Positions 8,486 through 17,597 of a DNA stretch of 64,000 nt are shown here, in pieces. The stretch is from Burkholderia ubonensis (GTDB lineage Bacteria > Pseudomonadota > Gammaproteobacteria > Burkholderiales > Burkholderiaceae). A program made the translations under genes and the position numbers. The stretch is taken from assembly GCF_001718695.1 (NCBI RefSeq), contig NZ_CP013422.1, positions 1,550,001-1,614,000 on the forward strand. The letters are read 5' to 3'. Under the pieces are notes generated by a model, which was not told where the DNA came from, did not search any database, and saw only the letters and a program-made list of their open reading frames with translations. The first letter of the stretch is position 1; every line of letters starts with the position of its first letter.

Positions 8486-9250
8486 GGTCTGGCTCCGTGC
8501 GGCGGCAGCGTGCGTGCCGGCCGCGTCATGGGCGCGGGGCCAGTCCGGGGCTGAACGATGCGTCAGGCTAGTCGGCCGGAAAGTCCCTGCGATCCCGGTT
8601 CAATTGGGTCGGTGGGTGCAACGGGCATAAGGGACAACTGTCACTGTCGTTCACGGCGGCTCCTGTTCAGTGTTCCGGAAGAACACGGTTGACCGCCGCG
8701 CGGCGCGCGGACCGTCGTTCGGGCGCAGGCGAAACGCATGCGCGAACGCGGCCGCGCAACGGGCGGCGGCGAAACCGGAATGCGGATGCGCGAACGCATC
8801 ACGCCGACCGGCGCGAATCGGGGTGCACGTAGGGAGTTGCTGCGAAATACTGCTGCGCGCACCGTTTGCCTCAGTGACAAACGGCGGCGTGGGAAAGGCG
8901 CGGACGTCGGTCGCTCAGGCGGAAAACTCGTTCGAAAGTCGACTACTGCAAGCGTCCAAGGCATTCGCCCCAAGGGTGAAGATGGCGGATTTTATGGACC
9001 GCCCGAAACCGAAGTCAACCCCTGGAAACGCCATTTCCCGAAATAATTTTCGCGGCCGCCGACGCTGAAAGATTTGCGCTCGACATCACGCGGCGCAACC
9101 TTTCAGCGCGGCGCGGCGCGGCGTTGCGCCGATGCGCGCGAACAACGGTGCAACGCCCGCCGGGGCACGCTTTGACGCGCTGCGTCGCGCCGCCGCCAGG
9201 GGCTCGTCAGCGCGCATCGGCGCGCCGCGACCGCAGCTTTCATGCGATTT
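8486..9250. other. Gene-poor gap of about 760 bases
   Basis: Open frames exist on both strands but are arginine- and alanine-rich shadow types with no recognisable domain or ribosome site. The only clear structure is the stem-loop at 9063-9108. It probably carries promoters for the NRAMP unit (minus) and the porin leader (plus). Confidence 0.5.
9063..9108. other. Long two-part stem-loop
   Basis: CGCTGAAAG (9063-9071) pairs with CTTTCAGCG (9100-9108), and inside it TTGCGC (9074-9079) pairs with GCGCAA (9093-9098), leaving a 13-base loop. That is 15 base pairs with one small internal bulge. No T-run follows on either strand, so it is not a standard terminator. Confidence 0.6.
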
Positions 9251-9254
9251 TTGC

Positions 9255-9284
9255 TTGCACCGCAGCAAAAATCGCGACTACAAT
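9255..9284 (+). promoter_or_regulatory. Strong sigma-70-like promoter
   Basis: TTGCAC, 18-base spacer, TACAAT. It faces the leader ORF at 9314, the small membrane ORF at 9564 and the porin gene at 9921. Confidence 0.6.
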
Positions 9285-9313
9285 CCGCCGCAATTCAACA
9301 CAGGAGTCCCTCC

Positions 9314-9376
9314 GTGGACACATGCCCCAGTTGCAGCTCGATGCCGGTTCAAGCCGGCCAAGCCATCGCGAGATAG
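9314..9376 (+). CDS. Possible 20-residue leader peptide (GTG start)
   Basis: A GTG preceded by AGGAG at a good distance opens a frame beginning with Met-Asp-Thr-Cys-Pro and ending QAIAR before a TAG. It lies about 25 bases downstream of the predicted transcription start. A hairpin (GCCGG/CCGGC) lies inside it, and a second 8-bp hairpin follows at 9437-9456, an arrangement seen in attenuators. It may also be chance. Confidence 0.3.
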   Translation: MDTCPSCSSMPVQAGQAIAR

Positions 9377-9436
9377 CAGCTCAGGCATGTCCTTCGCCGC
9401 TAGCTCGCATTCGTCGGGTTTAGCGCGCTTCCTTCC

Positions 9437-9456
9437 GAACCGGCCATCGCCGGTTC
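9437..9456 (+). other. Perfect 8-bp hairpin in the porin leader
   Basis: GAACCGGC, 4-base loop CATC, GCCGGTTC. No U-run follows. It may pause transcription or protect the mRNA. Confidence 0.45.
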
Positions 9457-9563
9457 GTCCGTCGCACGCTCCGTCAAGTTTCAAACGCCGATCGCAGGCC
9501 GCGTGCCGCGCCCGCGCTCGGTCACGCCGTCCGGCATGCGCCGGTGCGGCCGGAGGCAGCGTC

Positions 9564-9833
9564 ATGGTCGTTCAATCGTTTTCACTCAGACTCAAGCGAT
9601 GCTTGCAGGCAGGACGCACGCGCTGTGCGCTCCGCAGGCGCTCGCCGCTTGCGCGGGCACGCCGCCACCGGCGCGACGCCGCACGCGTGCAGCTGCGTGC
9701 CGCGTGGCGCGCGCTCGATTGCGCGCTGCTCGCCGCGATGGCCGCGGCCGTCGCGCTCGGCGCGCTGCTCTGCTCGAGCGCATCGCGAGTCGGCTTCGCG
9801 CAGGTCTGGCGCGTCGGCGGCTGGCTGCCGTAG
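9564..9833 (+). CDS. Small arginine-rich single-span membrane protein, unknown function
   Basis: 89 residues from an ATG with GGAGG 10 bases upstream. A basic N-terminal half is followed by one hydrophobic span (CALLAAMAAAVALGALLCSS) and a short tail. It ends 87 bases before the porin gene on the same strand, so they may share a transcript. I recognise no family. The good ribosome site and membrane span argue for a real gene; the Arg/Ala-rich composition also fits a shadow frame. Confidence 0.4.
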   Translation: MVVQSFSLRLKRCLQAGRTRCALRRRSPLARARRHRRDAARVQLRAAWRALDCALLAAMAAAVALGALLCSSASRVGFAQVWRVGGWLP

Positions 9834-9920
9834 GGCGTTGCCGCGCGCGCTTCGCGACGCGCGCCGCACTGCAATCCTTCTTCGTCAATCTCACTGATCG
9901 GACCGCCACACGGAAATCAC

Positions 9921-11402
9921 ATGAAGAACCATCTCGAACCCGTTGCTCGCAAGCCACGCCTGCCGGCGTTCGCCACCTTGCTGCTGTCGCTGGCGTCCGC
10001 TCCGGCGCTCGCGCAGGCACTGCCGCCCGCCGCCGCGCCGGAACCGGCTGCCGGCGCGAGCGGCGCCGCTGCCCCCGCGCAGGCCGCCGATGCTGCCGAG
10101 CCCACCGGCTTCTGGGAGCGTTCGAACCTGTTCGGCAACCTGGGCGGCCTGCGCGACGTGCTCGGCGATCACGGCGTCACGCTGAACCTGCAGGAAACCA
10201 GCGAATACCTGTACAACACGTCGGGCGGCACGGCACGCGGCGGCGCATACCAGGGCCTCACGCAGTTCGGCCTGAACGTCGACACGGCCAAGGCGATCGG
10301 CCTGCCGGGCGGCACGTTCAACGTGTCCGGGCTGCAGATCCACGGCACCAACCTCACGCAGCGCAACCTGCAGACGCTGCAGACCGCGACCGGCATCGAA
10401 GCGAACTCGACCACCCGCCTGTGGGAGCTGTGGTACCAGCAAGCGTTCCTCGACGGCAAGGCTGACGTGAAGATCGGCCAGCAAAGTCTCGATCAGGAAT
10501 TCATGGTGAGCCAATACGCGACGTCGTTCATGAACGCGACGTTCGGCTGGCCGGTGCTGCCGGCGGTGGACCTGCCCGCGGGCGGCCCCGCCTATCCGCT
10601 GTCGTCGCTCGGCGTGCGGCTGCGCGTGAAGCCGTCCGACGCATGGACCGTGCTGGGCGGCGTGTTCGACGGCAACCCGGCCGGCCGTTTCGGCGGCGAT
10701 GCGCAACAGCTCAACGCGCACGGCACCAACTTCAACCTGCGCAGCGGCGCGCTGCTGATCGGCGAGGTGCAGTACGCGCTCAACGCTCCGCCGGCCGACC
10801 CGAAGGCGCCGCAGCCTGCCGGCCTGCCGGGCGCCTACAAGCTCGGCGTCTGGTACCAGACGCAGCATTTCGACGACCTGCGCACCGGCACGGACGGCCT
10901 GTCGCTCGCGAATCCGGCAAGCAACGGCATCCCGGCGAGCCATCACGGCAACTACGGGTTCTATGCGGTCGCGGACCAGATGGTGTGGCGCCAGGCGCCG
11001 GACAGCCCGCGCTCGGTCGGCGTGTTCGCGCGCGTGATGGGCGCGCCGGGCGACCGCAATGTCGTCGATCTCGCGCTCAACGCAGGCGTCACGCTGAAGG
11101 CGCCGTTCGCGGGCCGCGACAACGACGTCGCCGGTCTCGCGGTCGGCTACGCGAAGGTCGGCTCGCACGCGCGCGCGCTCGACGGCGACACCGGCGTGTA
11201 CACGACGCCCGGCTATCCGGTGCGCCGCGCGGAGACGGTCGTCGAAGCAACCTACCAGTACCAGGTCACGCCGTGGTGGCAATTGCAGGCGGACCTGCAG
11301 CACTTCTTCCGTCCGTCGGGCGGCATCCCGAACCCGAACGCGGCGGGCGCGCGCATCGGCGACGAGACGGTCGTCGGCGTGCGCACGACGATCACGTTCT
11401 GA
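9921..11402 (+). CDS. OprB-family carbohydrate-selective outer-membrane porin
   Basis: 493 residues. A signal peptide (FATLLLSLASAPALAQA) is followed by an Ala/Pro-rich linker to about residue 60, then an OprB-type beta-barrel beginning at FWERSNLFGNLGGLRD and closing with a terminal aromatic strand (VVGVRTTITF). OprB porins pass sugars across the outer membrane. The convergent neighbour is a periplasmic trehalase, so trehalose or glucose uptake is a reasonable inference. Confidence 0.85.
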   Translation: MKNHLEPVARKPRLPAFATLLLSLASAPALAQALPPAAAPEPAAGASGAAAPAQAADAAEPTGFWERSNLFGNLGGLRDVLGDHGVTLNLQETSEYLYNTSGGTARGGAYQGLTQFGLNVDTAKAIGLPGGTFNVSGLQIHGTNLTQRNLQTLQTATGIEANSTTRLWELWYQQAFLDGKADVKIGQQSLDQEFMVSQYATSFMNATFGWPVLPAVDLPAGGPAYPLSSLGVRLRVKPSDAWTVLGGVFDGNPAGRFGGDAQQLNAHGTNFNLRSGALLIGEVQYALNAPPADPKAPQPAGLPGAYKLGVWYQTQHFDDLRTGTDGLSLANPASNGIPASHHGNYGFYAVADQMVWRQAPDSPRSVGVFARVMGAPGDRNVVDLALNAGVTLKAPFAGRDNDVAGLAVGYAKVGSHARALDGDTGVYTTPGYPVRRAETVVEATYQYQVTPWWQLQADLQHFFRPSGGIPNPNAAGARIGDETVVGVRTTITF

Positions 11403-11412
11403 TGCCAGGTGT

Positions 11413-11436
11413 CCCGGCGGCGAGCACGCCGCCGGG
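11413..11436. terminator. GC-rich hairpin between convergent porin and trehalase genes
   Basis: CCCGGCGGCG, loop AGCA, CGCCGCCGGG: a perfect 10-bp stem placed 11 bases after the porin stop and 26 bases past the trehalase stop. There is no T-run, so it may work with Rho or as a bidirectional barrier. Confidence 0.5.
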
Positions 11437-11461
11437 CCTCTGTCCGCTCACGGCGAGCGCG

Positions 11462-13165
11462 TCACTCGCCATACAACCCGAGCAGCTTCAGCGTGACGCC
11501 GTTGGTCCAGCCGAAGCCATCCTGCAGCGGATATTCGCCGCCGCCCCCACCGCCCGCGCCGGCGCCCTCGACCACATACTTCTCGACGAGCTTGCCCTCG
11601 GTCGCATACACGTGCTTCACGCTCGCCAGGAAGCGCGTGCCGATTTCCTTCGCGAGTGCGGGCTCGCCGTAGCGGCGCAGCCCGTCGACCGCGATCCACT
11701 GCAGCGGCGCCCAGCCGTTCGGCGCATCCCACTGCTGGCCGGTGGTCACAGTCGTCGTTGCGAGACCGCCGGGCTGCAGCAGCGTCTTGCGCACCTCGCG
11801 GGCCGTCGCCTTCGCGCGCTCCGGCCACGCGACGCCCGCGAACAGCGGATACAGCGCAGCCGCGCTGACCGCATCGCGCGGCTGGCGCAGCTGCCAGTCG
11901 TAGTCGCCGTAATAGCCGCGGCGGTTCCACAGGTAATGATTGATCGCCTTCGCACGCTGCTCCGCGCGCGCGGCGAAATCGGCGACGCACGCGACGTCGC
12001 GCGCGAGCGTGCAGCCCTTCACGATCGTCGTCTCGAGATGGAACATCAGGCTGTTCAGGTCGACGGGCACGATCGACGTCGTGCGGATCGTCGCGAGCGT
12101 CTTGCCGTCGCCGAACCAGCGCGAGCTGTAGTCCCAGCCGCTTTCGGCACCCGCGCGCAGGTCGCGCCACACCTGGTTCGCCGGGCGGCCGGACGCCGCC
12201 TGCGCGGTCTTCACGTCCTCCAGATACGACTCGTCGCGCGGCGTGTCGCTCGCATCCCAGTAGCGGTTCAGGATCGCGCCGTCGGGCATCGCGACCACGT
12301 GGCGCGTCGCGCCGCCGCGCGGCGTCGTGCGCTCGCCCTGCATCCAGTACGCATGCTCGCTGCGCAGCGCGGGCAGGTACTTCTGGTAGACCTTGTCGCC
12401 TTCCGCCTGCGCGGCGAGCGTCACCATGTACGCGAAGAACGGCGGCTGCGAACGGCTCGCGTAATACGTGCGGTTGCCGTTCGGCACGTGGCCCATCGTA
12501 TCGATCAGGTGAGCGAAATTGTCGAGCATCGCGTCGACGAGATCCTCGCGGCCGGACACCTGCAGGCCGAGCATCGTGAAATAGGTGTCCCAGTAATAGC
12601 CTTCCCGGAACCGCCCGCCTGGCACCACGTACGGCTTCGGCAGCGGAATCAGCGAGCTGTACGGCGGGACCGTCGCGCTCGTGCGCGTGAGCTTCGGCCA
12701 CAGCCAGTCGATGCGCTCGCGCAGCGTCTGGTTCGGCGGCGGCGTGACGCCCGCGTCGACGGGCGGCGTGAAATGCTGGTCGGCGAACGCCTTCAGCGAA
12801 AAGCCCGGCTGCGATTGCTGCTGCTGATACAAGCGGACGATCGTCGCGGGATCGGTGTCCGGCGTCGCGTCGACGAAGGTCTTCTGGTCGGGATAGAGCT
12901 GCGCGGTCTGCACCGCGACGAACAGGTCGCCGTACAGCTGGCTCGGCGGCGGCAGCAGCGCGCCCGCTGCGGCGCTTGCCGGCGCTGCGGCCGTCTGCAT
13001 CGCGGGCTGGCTCGCCGCGTGGTTCGCATTGTCGGCCTGTGCGGCGCAGCCGGCGACGGCAAGATAAGCGATGGCAAGTACCGCCGCCCAGCGCGGACGC
13101 GGCGCGGGCGTGGACGGATGCAGACCGGGATGTGATGCGATCGATGCGGCACGACGTGACGTCAT
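11462..13165 (-). CDS. treA: Periplasmic alpha,alpha-trehalase TreA, probable lipoprotein
   Basis: 567 residues, glycoside hydrolase family 37, splitting trehalose into two glucoses. Signature 1 [15 protein letters not shown] is at residues 182-196, signature 2 [10 protein letters not shown] is in the C-terminal third, and a glycine-rich stretch followed by [14 protein letters not shown] closes the protein. The N-terminus has a lipobox (LAVAGC, Cys40), suggesting a lipid-anchored form; many TreA proteins are soluble. The start at 13165 has an ideal AAGGAGG site. It is convergent with the OprB porin. Confidence 0.93.
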   Translation of the reverse strand: MTSRRAASIASHPGLHPSTPAPRPRWAAVLAIAYLAVAGCAAQADNANHAASQPAMQTAAAPASAAAGALLPPPSQLYGDLFVAVQTAQLYPDQKTFVDATPDTDPATIVRLYQQQQSQPGFSLKAFADQHFTPPVDAGVTPPPNQTLRERIDWLWPKLTRTSATVPPYSSLIPLPKPYVVPGGRFREGYYWDTYFTMLGLQVSGREDLVDAMLDNFAHLIDTMGHVPNGNRTYYASRSQPPFFAYMVTLAAQAEGDKVYQKYLPALRSEHAYWMQGERTTPRGGATRHVVAMPDGAILNRYWDASDTPRDESYLEDVKTAQAASGRPANQVWRDLRAGAESGWDYSSRWFGDGKTLATIRTTSIVPVDLNSLMFHLETTIVKGCTLARDVACVADFAARAEQRAKAINHYLWNRRGYYGDYDWQLRQPRDAVSAAALYPLFAGVAWPERAKATAREVRKTLLQPGGLATTTVTTGQQWDAPNGWAPLQWIAVDGLRRYGEPALAKEIGTRFLASVKHVYATEGKLVEKYVVEGAGAGGGGGGEYPLQDGFGWTNGVTLKLLGLYGE

Positions 13166-13474
13166 GACGTGTCCCCTCCTTGCGATGGTGAGTGGATCGG
13201 CACGCGGTCTCGATTCGCGCGGTGCGCCCGATTCGATGGCCGTCGATCGATGCGCATTGTGGTGTTTCGCAGATGTGGGTGGACTGTCGCACGAAACGCG
13301 CGACGCGCGCAAGTCGGGGGGGCGCGTCGCCGGGAGCCGAGGCGCCGGCGCAGTCGTCTCTGCTTCGCGACGCCGTAACAGGAACGACTATTGCAACATG
13401 CGGAACACGCGCACGGCTGCGTGACGCGATCCCCACAATGTGGGCATAATGGCGCCTTTACGCGCGCCCCGCCC

Positions 13475-14863
13475 ATGTCGCCCGTCTTTCTTGCACCGCT
13501 CATCGTTGCCTGTGCGTTGTTCATGGAAAGCGTCGACGGGAACATCATCGTCACGGCCCTGCCCGCGATGGCGCGCGACTTCGGGCACAGCCCCGTCACG
13601 CTGAACATCGCGATCACCGCGTACGTCGTCGGGCTCGGCGTGTTCATCCCGATCTGCGGCTGGCTCGCCGACCGCTTCAGCGCACGCGCGGTGTTCCGCA
13701 CCGCGATCGGCATCTTCGTCGTCGGCTCGCTGCTGTGCGCCGCATCCAATTCCCTCGGCCTGCTGACGTTCGCGCGCTTCGTGCAAGGCGTCGGCGGCGC
13801 GATGATGGTGCCCGTCGGGCGCATCATCATCTTCCGCGCGGTGCCGCGCGCGGATCTCGTGCGCGCGATGAACTATCTCGCGATCCCCGCGCTGTTCGGC
13901 CCGACCGTCGGGCCGCTCGTCGGCGGCTTCATCACGACGTACCTGCACTGGCGGATGATCTTCTTCATCAACGTGCCGATCGGCCTGTACGGCATCTATC
14001 TCGCGAGCAAGCACATCGCGAACACGCACGAGCCCGACCCGGGCCCGCTCGACTGGTTCGGCTTCCTGCTGTCGGCGAGCGGCGCCGCGCTGCTGCTGAT
14101 GGGGCTCACGCTGATCGACGGCGCGCTGACCTCGCGCGGCAACGCGCTGGCGATGTGCGGCGCGGGTGCCGTGCTGCTCGCGCTCTACGTGCCGTACGCG
14201 CGCCGCAAGGAGCGGCCGGTGCTCGACCTGACGTTCCTGCGCATCCCGACCTATCACGCGAGCGTCGTCGGCGGCTCGCTGTTCCGCATCGGCCTCGGCG
14301 CGGTGCCGTTCCTGCTGCCGCTCGCGCTGCAGGAAGGCCTCGGCATGTCCGCGTTCCACTCGGGGCTGATCACCTGCGCTTCGGCGCTCGGCGGCGCAAT
14401 GAGCCGCTCGACGGCCACCCGCACGCTGCGCCGCTTCGGCTTTCGCACGGTGCTGATCTACAACGCGGCGTTCGCGGGGCTCGCGATCGCCGCCTACGGC
14501 GTGTTCCATCCCGGCATGCCGACCTGGGCGATCTGGCTGATCGTGCTGGTCGGCGGGATCTTCCCCGCGCTGCAGTTCACGAGCCTCAACTCGATGATCT
14601 ACGCGGACATCTCACCGCGCGACGCGGGCCGCGCGACGAGCCTCGGCAGCGTCGTCCAGCAGATGTCGCTCGGCCTGGGCGTCACCGTCGCGGGGCTCGT
14701 GCTGCATCTGTCGCATTGGGCGCAGGGGCACAAGACGATGGTCTGGTCCGACTTCTGGCCGGCGTTCGTCGTGGTCGGGCTGTGCTCGTTCGCGTCGATC
14801 CCGATCACGCGCAGGCTGCCCCTGAACGCCGGCGACGAAGTCGCGCGCGGCAGGCGCCAGTAG
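13475..14863 (+). CDS. MFS transporter, DHA2 (EmrB-like) drug/proton antiporter family
   Basis: 462 residues with about 14 membrane segments. Family motifs are visible: an acidic residue early in TM1 (MESVDGNIIVTALP), the loop motif GWLADRFSARAVF after TM2 and the TM5 antiporter motif (NYLAIPALFGPTVGPLVGG). No emrA-type adaptor gene is adjacent, so it may act alone in the inner membrane. The start at 13475 has no clear ribosome site. Substrate unknown. Confidence 0.8.
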   Translation: MSPVFLAPLIVACALFMESVDGNIIVTALPAMARDFGHSPVTLNIAITAYVVGLGVFIPICGWLADRFSARAVFRTAIGIFVVGSLLCAASNSLGLLTFARFVQGVGGAMMVPVGRIIIFRAVPRADLVRAMNYLAIPALFGPTVGPLVGGFITTYLHWRMIFFINVPIGLYGIYLASKHIANTHEPDPGPLDWFGFLLSASGAALLLMGLTLIDGALTSRGNALAMCGAGAVLLALYVPYARRKERPVLDLTFLRIPTYHASVVGGSLFRIGLGAVPFLLPLALQEGLGMSAFHSGLITCASALGGAMSRSTATRTLRRFGFRTVLIYNAAFAGLAIAAYGVFHPGMPTWAIWLIVLVGGIFPALQFTSLNSMIYADISPRDAGRATSLGSVVQQMSLGLGVTVAGLVLHLSHWAQGHKTMVWSDFWPAFVVVGLCSFASIPITRRLPLNAGDEVARGRRQ

Positions 14864-14910
14864 GAACAACGGTCGGGAATCGGCGGAAGAACGCAGCGGC
14901 ACCGCCGCGG

Positions 14911-15085
14911 CACAGAAAAATCAGCGGACATCCACACGGGGCCGGTGCACAGCCGCATGGATGTCCGCTCAGGGCTACGGAGCGCTTAATGGGGGCAAGC
15001 ACTCCGGATTCGCTTCCTGCGTGCCATGGACATATGTGCGTCGGAAGCAGAATCGGCGCGCACACTGCAGCGCGCTCTGGAATGC
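14911..15085 (-). ncRNA. Candidate small RNA transcribed on the minus strand
   Basis: A well-formed intrinsic terminator oriented for minus-strand transcription lies at 14914-14969, yet no minus-strand gene precedes it: the next gene (15221) is on the plus strand. Reading the minus strand, a TTGACA (15118-15113) and a TATAGT (15091-15086) are present, but with a 21-base spacer, longer than ideal. A transcript from about 15080 to 14914 would be about 165 nt. The 5' end is uncertain; I recognise no known sRNA family. Confidence 0.4.
14914..14969 (-). terminator. Intrinsic terminator facing the minus strand
   Basis: Perfect 12-bp inverted repeat AGCGGACATCCA (14923-14934) and TGGATGTCCGCT (14958-14969), loop 23 bases. 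On the minus strand the stem is followed after two bases by five Ts (14920-14916). On the plus strand no T-run follows, so it does not suit the upstream MFS gene. Confidence 0.65.
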
Positions 15086-15105
15086 ACTATAAGGAATCTT
15101 CGGCC

Positions 15106-15149
15106 ACGCATCTGTCAACGATTGTCAGATGCGTTGCAGATACGTTGCA
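15106..15149. promoter_or_regulatory. Operator-like inverted plus direct repeats before the YcaQ-type gene
   Basis: ACGCATCTGTCAA, CGA, TTGTCAGATGCGT (15106-15134) is a 29-base palindrome with one mismatch. It runs into a tandem direct repeat AGATGCGTTGC / AGATACGTTGC (15128-15149). Arms of this length indicate a protein-binding site controlling the gene at 15221, the minus-strand transcript, or both. Confidence 0.5.
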
Positions 15150-15220
15150 GGCGCGCGTCGAGCGCGCCCGCCGCTTTCGCGCTAAAGTGGTGCCCGACCG
15201 CCAACTTCCCCGCCCCTCCG

Positions 15221-16432
15221 ATGCTTACGCTCTCGCCCGCCGCCGCCCGCGCGCTGCATCTCGCCGCGCAGGGCCTGCTGACGCCGCCGCGCCGCAAGGC
15301 GACCAAGGCCGACGTGCTCGACACGATCCGCCGCATGGCGCAGCTGCAGATCGACACGATTCACGTCGTCGCGCGCAGCCCGTACCTCGTGCTGTACAGC
15401 CGGCTCGGCGCGTATGCGCCGCAATGGCTCGACGAGCACCTCGCCGACGCGCAGCTGTTCGAATACTGGTCGCACGAGGCGTGCTTCCTGCCGATCGAGC
15501 AGTTCGGCCTGATGCGCTACAAGATGCTCGATCCGTCGGGGATGGGATGGAAATACGCGGCCGACTGGCATGCTCGCCACCGCGCCGACATCGACCGGCT
15601 GCTCACGCGGATTCACGCGGACGGCCCGGTGCGCTCGGCGGACTTCGTGCGCGAGGACGGCGTGAAGGGCAACGGCTGGTGGGACCGCAAGCCGGAGAAG
15701 CGTCACCTGGAAGTGCTGTTCACGACCGGCGAGCTGATGGTGGCCGAGCGCCGCAACTTCCAGCGCGTGTACGACGTGCGCGAGCGGGTCCTGCCCGGCT
15801 GGGACGACGCGCGCGACCTGCCGCCGCGCGAAGCCGTGCTGCCGGCGCTGCTCGACCACACGTGCCGCGCGCTCGGCATCGTGCGCGCCGACTGGGTCGC
15901 CGACTACTACCGGCTGCCGCGCCGTTCGTACCGCGCGGAACTCGACGCGCTCGCCGACGCGGGCGAACTGATCCCGGTCGCCGTCGACGGCTGGAAGGAG
16001 CCGGCGTACGCGCACCATTCGCTGAACGCGCTATTGCCGGCCGCCGCGGCCGACACGCTGCGCTCGACCGTCACGACGCTGCTGTCGCCGTTCGACCCGG
16101 TGGTGTGGGACCGGCGGCGCGCGTCCGCGCTGTTCGATTTCGACTACACGATCGAGTGCTATACGCCCGCGCACAAGCGGCGCTACGGCTATTTCTGCCT
16201 GCCGGTGCTGCATCGCGGCCGCCTGGTCGGCCGGATCGACGCGAAGGCGCATCGCGCGCAACAGGTGTTCGAGCTCAAGACCGTGCACATCGAGCCGGGC
16301 GTGCGAATCGGCTCGGGGCTGGCGAGCGACGTGGCGAAGGCGGTGACGAAACTCGCGGCCTGGCACGGCACGCCGGACGTCCGGGTCGGCCGCGCGCCGC
16401 CGGAACTGGCGCGCGCGCTGGCGGGCGGCTGA
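15221..16432 (+). CDS. YcaQ/AlkX-family winged-helix DNA glycosylase
   Basis: 403 residues, close to the family norm. The family (HTH_42) unhooks interstrand crosslinks and removes bulky alkylated bases. The catalytic QxQ motif is visible as Q41-L-Q43 in RRMAQLQIDTI, followed by VVARSPYLVLYSRLG, typical of this family. Three winged-helix modules are expected. The start at 15221 (MLTLSPAAAR) is an ATG without a strong ribosome site. The upstream repeats at 15106-15149 suggest control by a dedicated regulator. Confidence 0.85.
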   Translation: MLTLSPAAARALHLAAQGLLTPPRRKATKADVLDTIRRMAQLQIDTIHVVARSPYLVLYSRLGAYAPQWLDEHLADAQLFEYWSHEACFLPIEQFGLMRYKMLDPSGMGWKYAADWHARHRADIDRLLTRIHADGPVRSADFVREDGVKGNGWWDRKPEKRHLEVLFTTGELMVAERRNFQRVYDVRERVLPGWDDARDLPPREAVLPALLDHTCRALGIVRADWVADYYRLPRRSYRAELDALADAGELIPVAVDGWKEPAYAHHSLNALLPAAAADTLRSTVTTLLSPFDPVVWDRRRASALFDFDYTIECYTPAHKRRYGYFCLPVLHRGRLVGRIDAKAHRAQQVFELKTVHIEPGVRIGSGLASDVAKAVTKLAAWHGTPDVRVGRAPPELARALAGG

Positions 16433-16485
16433 CGCGCGGCCGCGTCGCTGCAACGTCCGTTTCTCCGCTGCAACGACGATTTACC

Positions 16486-17597
16486 CTAGGCCTGCGCCGC
16501 GATCCACGCGGCGATGTCCGGCCATGCGTCCTTCAGCGTGCGCGAGCCCATGAAGAGGCCGATGTGCCCGCCGGGCACGAGCCGGCTCGTCACCTGCGCC
16601 GCGGGCGTGCCGAGATACTTGACACCGCATCGAACACCTGCTCCGGCGTCGTGATGTCGTCGGCTTCGCCGGCGAGCAGGTAGACGGGACAGGTCACGTC
16701 CTTCAGGTTCAGCGTGCGGCCGAGCGCGACGAACGTGCCCTTCGCGAGCCGGTTCTCCTTGAAGAGCTGCACGATCGCCTGCAGGTACCAGCGCCCGGGC
16801 AGGTCGATCGGGCTTTCGTACCAGCTCGCGAACGCCTCCTGCTTGCGCAGGTAGTCCGGATCGTCGAGATGCTCGTACAGGTCGACGTGCTCGGCCAGGT
16901 AGTGCTGGTCCGGATGCATGTTCTTCCAGCCGCGCAGCATGAAGCGCCCGCGCATCAGCCCGCCGCCCAATTCCACCAGCTCCTCGTAGAACGACGTCGG
17001 ATACGTGTGCACCATCTGCCGGATCGGGCCGTTGCCCGCGTCGGTGTCGATCGGCGAACCCGCGAGCACGAGGCTCGCGACCTTGTGCGGAAAGCGCGCC
17101 GCGTACATCGCCGCCATCCAGCCGCCCTGGCACAGCCCGACGAAGTTGACGCGGCCACCGAGCTCGTCGACGCAGACGTTCAGCTCCGCCAGGTACTGGT
17201 CGATCTCGAGATCCTTCATGTCCTCGGTCGCCGATCGCCAGTCGGTCAGGTACAGGCGGCTCACGCCCTGCTCGCGCAGCGTCTGCATCAGGCTCTGGCC
17301 CGGCTGGTAGTCGGCGATCATCGCGCTGTGCCCGGCATACGGCGCATCGACGATCGTCGGCAACCCGCGCGCCGCGCCGTCCGAATAGTCGCGAAAGATC
17401 ATTGTGCGCAGTTCGAGCAGCGGCCGGTTCTCCGTGGCGAGCGCCGGACGTTGGCCGAAGTGCAGCTTCTCCTCCTCCGCGACGAATCGCAGATTGCGGG
17501 CAGTGAGTTCGGAGCCGGCTTCGAACAGCGTGGCGGCGGCAGCCATCGGCCAGAAGATCGGCAGCGACGCCGTCGCGGGTCGGTGAGTGGATTTCAT
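16486..17597 (-). pseudogene. PhaC-like alpha/beta hydrolase (PHA synthase-related), frameshifted
   Basis: The reading frame from ATG 17597 encodes an alpha/beta hydrolase with a Cys nucleophile elbow (FVGLCQGGW, Cys156) as in polyhydroxyalkanoate synthases, and an acid residue in LAGEADDITTPE. Near 16617-16624 the frame breaks: GTGTCAAG stands where GTGTCGAAG would continue into KYLGTPAAQVTSRLVPGGH. One missing base puts the last 45 or so codons, including the expected catalytic His (PGGHIGLFMGS), in another frame that ends at 16486. It is either a recent inactivation or a sequencing error. The start overlaps the ackA stop by 4 bases. About 370 codons if repaired. Confidence 0.75.

Noticed and set aside
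8660-9068. Plus-strand 132-codon frame in the gap after the NRAMP gene
   Set aside because: Composition changes along its length, no domain, no ribosome site, and it is not conserved in style with real genes nearby.
14805-15065. 86-codon minus-strand frame over the putative sRNA
   Set aside because: Cys/Pro/Arg-rich with no ribosome site and it runs through the terminator stem; non-coding RNA fits better.
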